From: Aliikangiella sp965214955
GTDB taxonomy: Bacteria; Pseudomonadota; Gammaproteobacteria; Enterobacterales; Kangiellaceae
Assembly (NCBI GenBank): GCA_965214955.1
Contig: CBDCCU010000010.1
Coordinates: forward strand, 124,001-188,000
Reading direction: 5' to 3'
DNA length: 64,000 nt
Shown: positions 1 through 8,196 of the stretch, one piece after another
How positions within the stretch are numbered: the stretch's first letter is position 1
Layout: each line of letters starts with the position of its first letter
Notes under the pieces: model-generated
Database searches by the model: none
What the model was told of the DNA's origin: nothing
The model's input: the letters and a program-made list of their open reading frames with translations, nothing else
Translations under genes and position numbers: made by a program

Positions 1-248
1 AATCGTTAAGATCATCTAAACCCGCATCAAGGTTTTCAATGGTGTTAACCACAATTTCAAGCTCAGAGCGCTCTTTGCCTAAAGCTTGCGCCCGCTCTGG
101 CTGGTTCCAAACGTCGGGTAATTCAAGCTCTCGCTCAACCTCGGTTAAACGCTCTTTTTTAACCTCGTAGTCAAAGATACCCCCTAAGCGAGCTTTTGCG
201 CGCGATAAGTTCTTTGATTTGCTCTTTTATTGATGTAACTTCAATCAT
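1..248 (-). CDS. prfB: Peptide chain release factor 2 (RF2), N-terminal part, cut by the window edge
   Basis: RF2 recognises UGA and UAA stop codons and releases the finished peptide from the ribosome. The zero frame runs 25 codons from ATG at 248 (MIEVTSIKEQ...SSLRGYL) to an in-frame TGA at 173-171. The +1 frame continues to the window edge with DYEVKKERLTEVERELELP and then PDVWNQPERAQALGKERS, which is the family's N-terminal helical domain. The join is the classic autoregulatory frameshift, so the in-frame stop is not a mutation. The start is chosen by match to the family; no strong Shine-Dalgarno precedes it. The rest of the gene lies outside the window. Confidence 0.93.
170..185 (-). promoter_or_regulatory. 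prfB: prfB programmed +1 frameshift signal
   Basis: Read on the minus strand, an internal Shine-Dalgarno-like AGGGGG is followed by TAT, the slippery CTT, and TGA C. This is the conserved RF2 recoding cassette. When RF2 is scarce, the slow UGA lets the ribosome slip from CUU forward into the GAC frame, giving feedback control of RF2 level. Confidence 0.93.
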
Positions 249-405
249 GATCGATTTAAACACTGCCTTTGACTTTACTAAGCTGTGACTTTTGCCAAGT
301 AAAAGCGTAAAGTATCTGTTAGGATTAAATTTAAAGGGCGCTATTCTACTAAAAATCAACAGTTTAGCCTAGCGATCTTTTCCCCCATAACCAAGAGCTA
401 TAACG

Positions 406-873
406 ATGAAAAACACTACAATAATTTTCAGTTTCAAAGTTTTAATGATTATTGCTTTAATCTTTTTAGTTTCGGCTTGTTCAAGTATTCCCAAAGCACA
501 AGTTGATGATCGTATTTTAGCTTGGAAAGGACAACATATCGACGAGCTAATCAAGCTGTGGGGCTTACCAAGCAAACAAAACAAAGTGGGTGATAAAAAC
601 TATGCCGAATGGCTTAATAAAAGTAGCGAGCCGGGTAATACCGCCATTAGCATAGGCACTGGAACACACAACCGAAGTAGTGCGTTAGGAATTGGTTTTA
701 CCCTGTTTGATTTAGGCGCTAAAGATGATCAATGTAGTCGGTTAGTCATTTATGATAGTGAAGGCATTGTTAGTGAAATTAACTGGCAAGGCACGCATAA
801 TTTTTGTTTTGAGATCACCCCTGATTTGAATAAAGTGAAGGAAAATAAAAGCAAAGTGCAGGGAAACACTTAA
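406..873 (+). CDS. Small putative lipoprotein of unknown function
   Basis: A 155-residue protein with a hydrophobic signal (residues 10-24) and a lipobox LVSAC, with Cys25 as the probable lipidated residue, so it should be membrane-anchored in the envelope. The mature part has a glycine/serine-rich stretch around residues 77-96 (ISIGTGTHNRSSALGIGF) and two later cysteines (C109, C135) that could form a disulfide. I do not recognise a family. It is divergent from prfB and convergent with pmbA. Confidence 0.75.
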   Translation: MKNTTIIFSFKVLMIIALIFLVSACSSIPKAQVDDRILAWKGQHIDELIKLWGLPSKQNKVGDKNYAEWLNKSSEPGNTAISIGTGTHNRSSALGIGFTLFDLGAKDDQCSRLVIYDSEGIVSEINWQGTHNFCFEITPDLNKVKENKSKVQGNT

Positions 874-900
874 AATTTGTTGTCGCTTTAGATTGATTTT

Positions 901-944
901 GTCGTATAAACAACTGTATTTCAGGTTAGTCAGGTTTATACGAC
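901..944. repeat. Perfect 11-bp inverted repeat downstream of the lipoprotein gene
   Basis: GTCGTATAAAC at 901-911 is matched by GTTTATACGAC at 934-944, with a 22-nt spacer. It lies between the convergent lipoprotein gene and pmbA. No T-run follows, so it is not a textbook terminator, but it could form a hairpin in RNA from either strand. Confidence 0.5.
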
Positions 945-963
945 ATTAAATTCATGTGCAACT

Positions 964-1048
964 GCAATGGCTATGTCTTCGCAATAGCTATGTCTCCGCA
1001 ATAATTATGTCTCCGCAATAGTCATATCCCCGCAATGGTCATTTCCTC
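964..1048. repeat. 17-nt tandem repeat, five copies, starting inside the 3' end of pmbA
   Basis: Copies begin at 964, 981, 998, 1015 and 1032, each starting GCAAT and of the form GCAATRGYTATGTCTCC. The last copy is the coding end of pmbA (MTIAGI and stop); the other four lie past or across its stop codon, as if the gene end had been duplicated repeatedly. The period is not a multiple of three. Confidence 0.8.
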
Positions 1049-2419
1049 AATTAACCAAGAGCCGGTTAAAACGCTACTTCTAGTATCAATATCGCTACCA
1101 ATGGCGACAATGTTGGCAAACATATTTTTTAAATTACCGGCAATGGTAATTTCTTCAACAAAGTGTTTGATTTGCCCATTTTCAACCCAAAAGCCTGAAG
1201 CGCCGCGCGAGTAATCGCCATTCACTAAATTAACACCTTGCCCCATTACTTCGGTAACGAATAAACCGGTATTCATTTTGGCTAGCATTTGCTCAAAGCT
1301 TTGCCCTGTTGATGACACATTTAAGTTATGTAGTCCACCAGCATGACCTGTAGGTGTGAGGTTTAATCGGCGCGCACTGTAACTATTAAGTAAATAAGTT
1401 TGTAGTACCCCAGCGTCAATTATACTTTGCTCTTTAGTCGCCACACCTTCTGAATCAAACCAACTGCTAGCTAATCCTTTGGGCAAAAATGGCGTTTCTT
1501 GCATTTGCACAAATTCGGGAAAAATTGGAGTGTTAATTGAGTTGAGTAAAAAGCTCGATTGACGATATAAACTAGAACCTTTAATTGCTGAGCAAAAGTG
1601 ACTGACTAATCCGCGCGCCATTTCGGGGCTAAACATTACTGGTGCTTTTTGAGTGATGATTTGTTTTCCACCTAAACGCTCAATCACTTTTTCTGCTGAT
1701 TTTTCTCCAACCCATTTTGCCGATTGCATATCTTTATTATCACGAGCAATGGTGTAGTAATAGTCACGCTGCATTCCTTGGTTGTCTTTGGCAATCATCA
1801 CGCTACTTAAACTATGGCGGGTAGAAGGAACTGCCGCCGAAAACCCATGAGAGTTTGCCATAAATCGAATATTGCGATGACTATTAAAAGTAGCGCCTTC
1901 ACTTTGACTAACCTTATTCGAAAAACTAAGTGCCGCATCTTCACACTCTAAGGCAATTTCTTTTGCCGCATTGGCAGTAATATTCATTGGCCAATCAAGC
2001 ATAAGGTTTTGCTCATTGGTTGCCATTAAAGCCTTATCGGCTAGCCCCGCACATTCATCAGCTTGAGTATATTTGGCAATATTGCAAGCGGCATTAACCG
2101 TTTCTTCTAAAGCTTGTGGTGATAAATCACTGGTTGTTGCAACACCTTTTTGCTTGCCAAAATAAACGGTTAAACCAAAACTGTTATCGCGATTATATTC
2201 TAAAGTTTCAACCTCTTGATTACGCACTTGCACCGACAAACCAATATCTTTGCTTACACCAACTTCAACTTCGCTCGCACCTTTTTGCTTGGCTAAATTA
2301 ATCAGTTTTTCACCAATCGCATGAAACTGTTCAACCTCTAATTCAATATCAATTTTGTCGGCGGCATCTTGATTTTGAGAGGCTAAATTGGTTGCGTTAT
2401 TTTGAGTTAAATTTGTCAT
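1022..2419 (-). CDS. pmbA: TldE/PmbA, partner subunit of the TldD/E metalloprotease
   Basis: PmbA (TldE) forms a heterodimer with TldD that degrades unfolded peptides and, in E. coli, matures microcin B17 and cleaves CcdA. The 465 residues cover the full family, including the conserved C-terminal glycine-rich part (GDYSRGASGFWVENG, EEITIAGNLKNMF, TGSWLIEEMTIAG). As expected for TldE, it lacks the HExxxH motif carried by TldD. It lies downstream of darP and tldD on the same strand (5-nt gap to darP). The extreme 3' end is the template of a 17-nt tandem repeat that continues past the stop. Confidence 0.95.
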   Translation of the reverse strand: MTNLTQNNATNLASQNQDAADKIDIELEVEQFHAIGEKLINLAKQKGASEVEVGVSKDIGLSVQVRNQEVETLEYNRDNSFGLTVYFGKQKGVATTSDLSPQALEETVNAACNIAKYTQADECAGLADKALMATNEQNLMLDWPMNITANAAKEIALECEDAALSFSNKVSQSEGATFNSHRNIRFMANSHGFSAAVPSTRHSLSSVMIAKDNQGMQRDYYYTIARDNKDMQSAKWVGEKSAEKVIERLGGKQIITQKAPVMFSPEMARGLVSHFCSAIKGSSLYRQSSFLLNSINTPIFPEFVQMQETPFLPKGLASSWFDSEGVATKEQSIIDAGVLQTYLLNSYSARRLNLTPTGHAGGLHNLNVSSTGQSFEQMLAKMNTGLFVTEVMGQGVNLVNGDYSRGASGFWVENGQIKHFVEEITIAGNLKNMFANIVAIGSDIDTRSSVLTGSWLIEEMTIAGI

Positions 2420-2424
2420 ATTGG

Positions 2425-2955
2425 TTATTCTTGTTCTACTTGGTTTTCTTTTAAATACTGAATCAATTTTTGCTTGGCTTGTTGCTGCTTAACACCTTCT
2501 TTCGCTTTGGTTAAGTTTCTTAATTTTTGACGCAACGTTTGCCTTTCTACTTGCGGATTATTTTCTATTAAGCTTTGAATGACTGGTTCACCATCACTGA
2601 TTAATTGCTCAACAATAACCTCAAAAGGATCAGCTTGTTTTGGCTTTTGAACCACTTGCCTTTGTTGGCTAAATTGATCCTCTTGAATAAAAGTTATAGC
2701 CGCTTGTGCATCGTCATTACGCAAGCATTTACCAATAAAAGATAAATGTCTTTTTTTAGCAATATTGCCTTGTTGTTTATGAAAGTCTCGCACCGCATTT
2801 TTAGTGGCATCACGCAGTGGTAATTGTTCGAGCTGAACATCACTCATTTCAATCAGCTGCTTACCAAAAGCTTGCAAGGCTTTGGCATCTTTTTTTAGTT
2901 GGGTTTTACTAATAAAATCATCATCTTGATTTTCTAGTGGTTCATTATTAACCAT
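2425..2955 (-). CDS. darP: DarP (YjgA), 50S ribosomal subunit assembly factor
   Basis: A 176-residue, charged, helical protein of the DUF615/YjgA family that binds pre-50S ribosomal particles and promotes their maturation. Typical segments are visible: KTQLKKDAKALQAFGKQL near the N-terminus and RQTLRQKLRNLTKAKEG near residue 137. It sits between tldD and pmbA on the same strand; yjgA next to pmbA is a conserved gammaproteobacterial arrangement. Confidence 0.93.
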   Translation of the reverse strand: MVNNEPLENQDDDFISKTQLKKDAKALQAFGKQLIEMSDVQLEQLPLRDATKNAVRDFHKQQGNIAKKRHLSFIGKCLRNDDAQAAITFIQEDQFSQQRQVVQKPKQADPFEVIVEQLISDGEPVIQSLIENNPQVERQTLRQKLRNLTKAKEGVKQQQAKQKLIQYLKENQVEQE

Positions 2956-2985
2956 ATTTAAAAACTCTTAATTAGCCCTAAAAAA

Positions 2986-4428
2986 TTAACTGCCAGTTCC
3001 GCCAACGGTTAGCTCATCAACTTTTAATGTGGGTTGCCCCACTCCCACAGGCACACTTTGCCCATCTTTTCCGCACACACCCACGCCTTGATCTAACGCC
3101 AAATCATTACCCACCATTGAAACCTTGGTAAGCACATCAGGACCATTGCCAATTAAGGTTGCGCCTTTAACAGGTTGTGTTACTTTGCCCTCTTCAATTA
3201 AATAAGCTTCGCTGGTAGTAAATACAAACTTACCCGAAGTAATATCTACCTGACCACCACCAAAATTAGGCGCATAAATGCCTTTTTTTACCGAGCCAAT
3301 AATCGCTTGTGGATCAGATTCTCCAGCCAACATATAAGTGTTGGTCATGCGAGGCAAAGGCAAGCTCGAATAAGATTCGCGCCTGCCATTACCCGTGGAG
3401 CGAGCATTCATTAAGCGTGCATTTTTTTTATCTTGCATATAACCCAATAAAATACCGTTTTCGATTAGTGTGGTTGATTCAGTAGGTGTACCTTCATCGT
3501 CAATAGTTAATGAGCCTCGCTTGGCTAAAATGGTGCCATCATCAACAATAGTACAAAGTGGAGAAGCCACCCTTTGACCAATTTTATCGCTAAATGCCGA
3601 TGAACCTTTGCGATTAAAGTCACCTTCTAATCCATGACCAATGGCCTCATGTAATAAAACCCCCGGCCAACCAGCTCCCAACACAACAGGCATATTACCC
3701 GCTGGCGCTTCAATGGCTTGTAAGTTAACCGCGCCTTGGTGCACTGCTTGTTTTGCCAATGTTTTTAAAATATCGTCGGTTAAAATATGATAATCGTTGC
3801 GCCCACCCATGCCAGCATTTCCGCGTTCGGTTTTACTGCCTTCTTTCATTATTACCGACACATTGGCGCGAATTAGTGGACGAATATCGGTTGCCCAAGT
3901 GCCATCGGTAGCACACACCATAATGGTTTCATAAACACCAGAAATTGAGGCAATAACCTCAACCACGCGTTTATCAATATCTCTAGCAAAAGCATCAAGT
4001 TTATTTAAAATTACCAGCTTTTCTTGCTCGGTTAGGCTCATTAAAGGGTTATGAGGTTCGTACATTTGCGCAGTGTTAAGCGGATTATTGTTAAGCGTTA
4101 TCTGCTCACTACCACCTAAATCAGCAATGCTTTTTGATGCATTAGCTGCACTTTGCAAAGCGGGCAATAAAATTTCTTCGGAATAAGCAAAGCCCGTTTT
4201 TTCACCCGACAAAGCTCTTACCCCAACACCTTTATCCGAGTTATAGCTTGCATCTTTAACTATGCCCGACTCTAAAACCCAAGACTCGTGTTTGCTCGAC
4301 TGGAAAAACATTTCCGCAAAATCAATTTTATTACTGAGCATTGAATTAAGGATTTTATTAATATCCTCAACGTCGGCGTCGGCGGGTGTTAAAAAAGTTT
4401 CTTGGCTTATCGCGCTAAGATCAGACAT
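2986..4428 (-). CDS. tldD: TldD, zinc metalloprotease subunit of TldD/E
   Basis: TldD carries the catalytic zinc site of the TldD/E protease. The HExxxH motif (LLHEAIGHGLEGD) is visible near residue 260, followed by the family C-terminal half (GRRESYSSLPLPRMTN, GGGQVDITSGKFVF). The frame opens upstream with a TTG at 4440, but ATG at 4428, preceded by GAGAATA, gives MSDLSAISQ and 480 residues, close to the E. coli protein, so I prefer it. First of the tldD-darP-pmbA run; the amidase gene lies just upstream on the same strand. Confidence 0.95.
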   Translation of the reverse strand: MSDLSAISQETFLTPADADVEDINKILNSMLSNKIDFAEMFFQSSKHESWVLESGIVKDASYNSDKGVGVRALSGEKTGFAYSEEILLPALQSAANASKSIADLGGSEQITLNNNPLNTAQMYEPHNPLMSLTEQEKLVILNKLDAFARDIDKRVVEVIASISGVYETIMVCATDGTWATDIRPLIRANVSVIMKEGSKTERGNAGMGGRNDYHILTDDILKTLAKQAVHQGAVNLQAIEAPAGNMPVVLGAGWPGVLLHEAIGHGLEGDFNRKGSSAFSDKIGQRVASPLCTIVDDGTILAKRGSLTIDDEGTPTESTTLIENGILLGYMQDKKNARLMNARSTGNGRRESYSSLPLPRMTNTYMLAGESDPQAIIGSVKKGIYAPNFGGGQVDITSGKFVFTTSEAYLIEEGKVTQPVKGATLIGNGPDVLTKVSMVGNDLALDQGVGVCGKDGQSVPVGVGQPTLKVDELTVGGTGS

Positions 4429-4469
4429 TATTATTCTCAATGAGTAAAACGATAATTATTAATGGCGCA

Positions 4470-5291
4470 TTATAACCTTCTATGAGACAAAGCGGGAAAC
4501 TCACTGCGAATTTTTTCTACCTGTTTTAAATTCAGCTCAGCAGTTATCACCCCCTCACCTTTTTCAATTTCGGCTAAGGTATCACCCCAAGGAGAAGTGA
4601 TTAAAGAATGACCATAAGTTTCGCGACCATTGCTATGCAGCCCGCCTTGTGCCGAAGCAACCATAAAACATAAATTCTCAATCGCTCGCGCTTTAATTAA
4701 ACAATGCCAGTGCGCCTTGCCCGTTACTTGAGTAAAAGCCGCAGGGAATACAATAATATTGGCGCCTAAATCTACCAGTTGCCTAAACATTTCGGGAAAT
4801 CGAATATCATAACAAATAGCAACACCAATTTTGCCCCAAGGCGAGTCAAATACCATGGGTTGGTTTCCTGCTAATGTATAATCAGACTCGCGATAACTTT
4901 TATGCGAGTCACTAACATCCACATCAAATAAATGAATTTTATTATAAAAGCCAACCTCTTCCCCTAAATGGTTATAAACACAACATCGCCCCCAAAAGCG
5001 CTTACTATCATTTTGTGATTTAACAGGATGACTACCACCAACAATCCAAAGGTTATATTTTTTTGCCATAGTCGATAAAAACTCTTGAACCTTACCACCT
5101 AGTTCAGATTCCGCAGCCTCTACACGCTGACTAGATTTACTCGGCATAATCGCAAAATACTCGGGCAAAACAACAAGCTGCGCCGATTGAGAAGCCGCTT
5201 TAGCGATTAATTTTTCAGCCGCGGCTAAATTAGTGTCTACACAATCACAAGACACCATTTGAACGGCAGAGGCTTTTAAAGTTGTTTTCAT
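4470..5291 (-). CDS. Carbon-nitrogen hydrolase (nitrilase family), Nit1-like deaminated glutathione amidase
   Basis: A 273-residue member of the nitrilase superfamily with its Glu-Lys-Cys triad visible: E44 (VLPEYFAIMP), K118 (FYNKIHLFDVDV) and C160 (GVAICYDIRFPE). The closest group by motif is Nit1/YbeM-like enzymes that repair deaminated glutathione. The gene beside tldD is a recurrent arrangement in marine gammaproteobacteria. Exact substrate is inferred. A solo copy of the dispersed ATACCCGTTCTCCTTCA repeat lies just upstream (5314-5331). Confidence 0.85.
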   Translation of the reverse strand: MKTTLKASAVQMVSCDCVDTNLAAAEKLIAKAASQSAQLVVLPEYFAIMPSKSSQRVEAAESELGGKVQEFLSTMAKKYNLWIVGGSHPVKSQNDSKRFWGRCCVYNHLGEEVGFYNKIHLFDVDVSDSHKSYRESDYTLAGNQPMVFDSPWGKIGVAICYDIRFPEMFRQLVDLGANIIVFPAAFTQVTGKAHWHCLIKARAIENLCFMVASAQGGLHSNGRETYGHSLITSPWGDTLAEIEKGEGVITAELNLKQVEKIRSEFPALSHRRL

Positions 5292-5313
5292 TTTGGTTGT
5301 TGTTGAGGTTTTG

Positions 5314-5331
5314 ATACCCGTTCTCCTTCAA
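5314..5331. repeat. Solo end of the dispersed ATACCCGTTCTNCTTCAAGATG repeat
   Basis: The run ATACCCGTTCTCCTTCAA matches the terminal repeat of the MITE at 37230-37500. Only the outer 18 nt are present here. Confidence 0.55.
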
Positions 5332-5360
5332 TAAACGTGATTTAAGCAAGGCAGTCCAGT

Positions 5361-5579
5361 CTATTTTTCATTGTCTATCGTCACAGGTTCGGTCGGCATA
5401 TCAAATCTGATAACACAGTCATTCAGCACTTCCATTGGAGATAGCTTCTACCTGCTAATTTTTTTAATCTCTAGCTTTGGTTTACCATCGTCAGTAATAA
5501 TTAATGTTACGCCACTTTTTTCAATGTCTCTAAACACTTCAAGCGCGTGAGCTTTAAATTCAGATTTAGACATTTCCAT
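5361..5579 (-). pseudogene. Phd/YefM-type antitoxin gene interrupted by an in-frame amber codon
   Basis: From ATG at 5579 the minus strand reads MEMSKSEFKAHALEVFRDIE, then KSGVTLIITDDGKPKLEIKK ISR, then TAG (5450-5448), then in the same frame KLSPMEVLNDCVIRFDMPTE PVTIDNEK and TAG (5363-5361). The first part matches the DNA-binding half of Phd/YefM antitoxins (SKSxFKxxALExFR...IITDxGKPxLxI). The second matches the toxin-binding tail (LxxxVIxxDxPxEPV). A 72-residue antitoxin is thus split by one nonsense codon, with no other lesion. No toxin gene follows; the frame ends just before the amidase gene. It sits past the leader-distal end of the CRISPR array. A functional 43-residue DNA-binding fragment cannot be excluded. 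Confidence 0.72.
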
Positions 5580-5713
5580 AGTTAAATACCTAATTGACTA
5601 TCTTTTATAATGACATTAGCTAACAAGATAAATAGATGCAAGGCCATTATTTTATGAAAATATTTTAACCAGAGCGGCAATCAAGAACCCTACAGTAGCT
5701 AAAACGAAAATCG

Positions 5714-7481
5714 GATATAATCTGCCTATTCGGCAGTGAAGTAAAGATAATGCGGCAATGATGTTGCTGGCTTTTTCTAAGCTGCCTATTCGGCAGTGAA
5801 GGACTGCTAAGCTTTCGCCCGCTATACCATCTATTTCTAAGCTGCCTATTCGGCAGTGAAGTGTTTCATTTGCTAATTTTCCCCGCGTTAATTTTTCTAA
5901 GCTGCCTATTCGGCAGTGAAGCCAGCTTGAGCGAGCGGCTACGCTTGGTTAATTTTCTAAGCTGCCTATTCGGCAGTGAAGACCAAGCCGCCATGCGCAA
6001 CCTAACAATTATTTTTCTAAGCTGCCTATTCGGCAGTGAAGTAAAGCATCTACCACTTTTGAAATTCTTTCTTTTTCTAAGCTGCCTATTCGGCAGTGAA
6101 GTGCGGTCGATGCTGGCGGTGGAACCCAATATTTTTCTAAGCTGTCTATTCGGCAGTGAAGGTAAAATAGATAATTATTTAAATTATCCCGATTTTCTAA
6201 GCTGCCTATTCGGCAGTGAAGAGCGCATGAAAGAATTGATGATATTAATGATATTTCTAAGCTGCCTATTCGGCAGTGAAGTCGATTCAAAAACAGGAGA
6301 GCTTGTCGCCCCATTTCTAAGCTGCCTATTCGGCAGTGAAGGAGATAGTGACCCAATGTACTGGAGATATAACTTTCTAAGCTGCCTATTCGGCAGTGAA
6401 GGAGGTTCTAAGCTGTTGCCGGACTCTGCGAAATTTCTAAGCTGCCTATTCGGCAGTGAAGACCCCATTTAGCGGCCTGGGTACCGGCTGCCTTTTCTAA
6501 GCTGCCTATTCGGCAGTGAAGTTTCGGCCACGGCGAACCAATTGCCCCCAACCTTTCTAAGCTGCCTATTCGGCAGTGAAGTGACCGCTACGCCACTACG
6601 CGCAGACGGTAAATTTCTAAGCTGCCTATTCGGCAGTGAAGTGAATTATTGGGGACTTGAGACTTAATTGAGCTTTCTAAGCTGCCTATTCGGCAGTGAA
6701 GTCAAGCAATTCAATTGCTTCTTGTAGAAGTACTTTCTAAGCTGCCTATTCGGCAGTGAAGGTTGCTTAATTTCGCGCAAAGGCTCAATCCAATTTCTAA
6801 GCTGCCTATTCGGCAGTGAAGAACCACCATAATTTAGATGGTTTACTTGCTTTTTTCTAAGCTGCCTATTCGGCAGTGAAGAGCTTGGTGTGCCAGTATC
6901 GTCTACACCGTTGTTTCTAAGCTGCCTATTCGGCAGTGAAGGATGATAACCCTCTTTTGCATGAACAAAACGATTTCTAAGCTGCCTATTCGGCAGTGAA
7001 GTGGTTTTGCTTTGGGGCACGAGGCTAACGTCTTTTCTAAGCTGCCTATTCGGCAGTGAAGAGCAGGAGACGATGGTCAAACGCTGTACACTTTTTCTAA
7101 GCTGCCTATTCGGCAGTGAAGGTAAAGAAACAACTATTCCTGTTCGTTCAGTTTTTCTAAGCTGCCTATTCGGCAGTGAAGATTAGTTTTTTGTGAACGT
7201 TCTTTTGATAATTTTTCTAAGCTGCCTATTCGGCAGTGAAGTTGGTATTACTATTCGTTCACTTGATAAAGAATTTCTAAGCTGCCTATTCGGCAGTGAA
7301 GTTAACGGGGTTGAAATCGGCGGGTTTGATGAATTTCTAAGCTGCCTATTCGGCAGTGAAGTGTAAGTATATTGCCGCCGTTCATGATGAAGTTTTCTAA
7401 GCTGCCTATTCGGCAGTGAAGAGCAAGTCTATAAAGATAAAGGTTTCTTTGCATTTCTAAGCTGCCTATTCGGCAGTGAAG
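5714..7481 (-). CRISPR. Type I-F CRISPR array, 30 repeats and 29 spacers
   Basis: A 28-nt repeat recurs at an exact 60-nt period (32-nt spacers throughout) from 5714-5741 to 7454-7481. On the minus strand it begins CTTCACTGCC, has the Cas6f stem CTGCC/GGCAG around loop GAATA, and ends CTTAGAAA, close to the standard I-F repeat. The leader-distal repeat (5714-5741) has four mismatches, all in its last eight bases, as expected of an old trailing repeat. One internal repeat (6134-6161) has a single change at 6145 in the stem. All 29 spacers look different by eye. Transcription is inferred to run right to left from the leader next to cas6f. Confidence 0.98.
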
Positions 7482-7632
7482 AGTATTTTACAGGCAAAAA
7501 AATAAGTTACAACAAACAGTTATGGATATTTTATGAAAAATACCAAAAAAACATACATTGTTGTAACCTACTGTTTTTATTAGCTAATTTTTAAAGAGCG
7601 AAATTTAGGTGATCCAGCAATTGAAACTAAAT
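7482..7632 (-). promoter_or_regulatory. CRISPR leader between cas6f and the array
   Basis: This 151-bp AT-rich, gene-free stretch adjoins the intact end of the array and should hold the pre-crRNA promoter and the spacer-integration signals. It contains a perfect 10-bp inverted repeat, GTTACAACAA at 7506-7515 and TTGTTGTAAC at 7558-7567, starting 24 bp from the first repeat, flanked by AACAGT (7515-7520) and its complement ACTGTT (7570-7575). Its role is unknown to me; in I-E and I-F systems the leader carries IHF sites and an upstream integration motif. Confidence 0.75.
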
Positions 7633-8187
7633 TTAAAACCAAGGAATAGTTGCTTCTTTGCTTAGTCCAAACTTATCAAACTTTCCTTGTATGGGTTTGT
7701 TTAATAATATTCCAAATTGAAGGTAACGCCGATGTTTGTAACCAGTAGAACTACTTTCTAACTCTAGATAAGGGTAATCTTCAAGTCCTTTGCTAAACAT
7801 TTTAGCTTTATAAGCTTTTATTTCTGCATCTTTAATGTCATTACGTTTTATCAAACGTCTTAGTTTTGCTTGCGACATAGTGCTTTGAATACGTGAAATG
7901 GTTCGATATTCACAGCTTTCAGGAGTTGGCTTAATATTGCTTACTTCACAGTAACCTATTAATCCTCCTAGCCAGTTTAATCCGATTAAATCGTTAAGCA
8001 TTGTGCTATTGCTGTGTATACGCATAACTTTTCCCAACCTTGCTTTATAGTTTGGGAAGCTCACACCAACATTATCAGATTCCAATGCTACTAATCCTTT
8101 GTGTAGTTTGGTATAAACCTTATTAAGCAAGAGGTTTTCACGCATTTCAGCATCAGGCTTTATGGTTACATCAATATAGCTATCCAT
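7633..8187 (-). CDS. cas6f: Cas6f (Csy4), crRNA-processing endoribonuclease
   Basis: Cas6f cuts the pre-crRNA at the base of each repeat hairpin and stays bound to the 3' handle of the crRNA. The 184-residue length fits the family. His29 (VYTKLHKGL) sits at the position of the Csy4 catalytic histidine, and a serine cluster (LESSSTGYKHRRYLQFG) near residue 147 is where the active-site serine is expected. Last gene of the cas operon, 9 nt after cas5fv, and directly followed by the leader. Its substrate hairpin is visible in every repeat. Confidence 0.95.
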   Translation of the reverse strand: MDSYIDVTIKPDAEMRENLLLNKVYTKLHKGLVALESDNVGVSFPNYKARLGKVMRIHSNSTMLNDLIGLNWLGGLIGYCEVSNIKPTPESCEYRTISRIQSTMSQAKLRRLIKRNDIKDAEIKAYKAKMFSKGLEDYPYLELESSSTGYKHRRYLQFGILLNKPIQGKFDKFGLSKEATIPWF

Positions 8188-8196
8188 TCTTACCTC

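Noticed and set aside
5861..7186. Several open frames of 60-200 codons across the CRISPR region with repeated FLSCLFGSE or SLPNRQLRK peptides
   Set aside because: They are produced by the exact 60-nt repeat period (divisible by three) and translate repeats and spacers; they are not genes.
5361..7632. A CreTA-type (CRISPR-regulated RNA toxin-antitoxin) module at the CRISPR locus
   Set aside because: CreTA elements lie between cas genes, with a toxin RNA and a repeat-like antitoxin RNA. Here only a protein antitoxin remnant lies beyond the array and no stray repeat-like sequence was seen within the cas genes.
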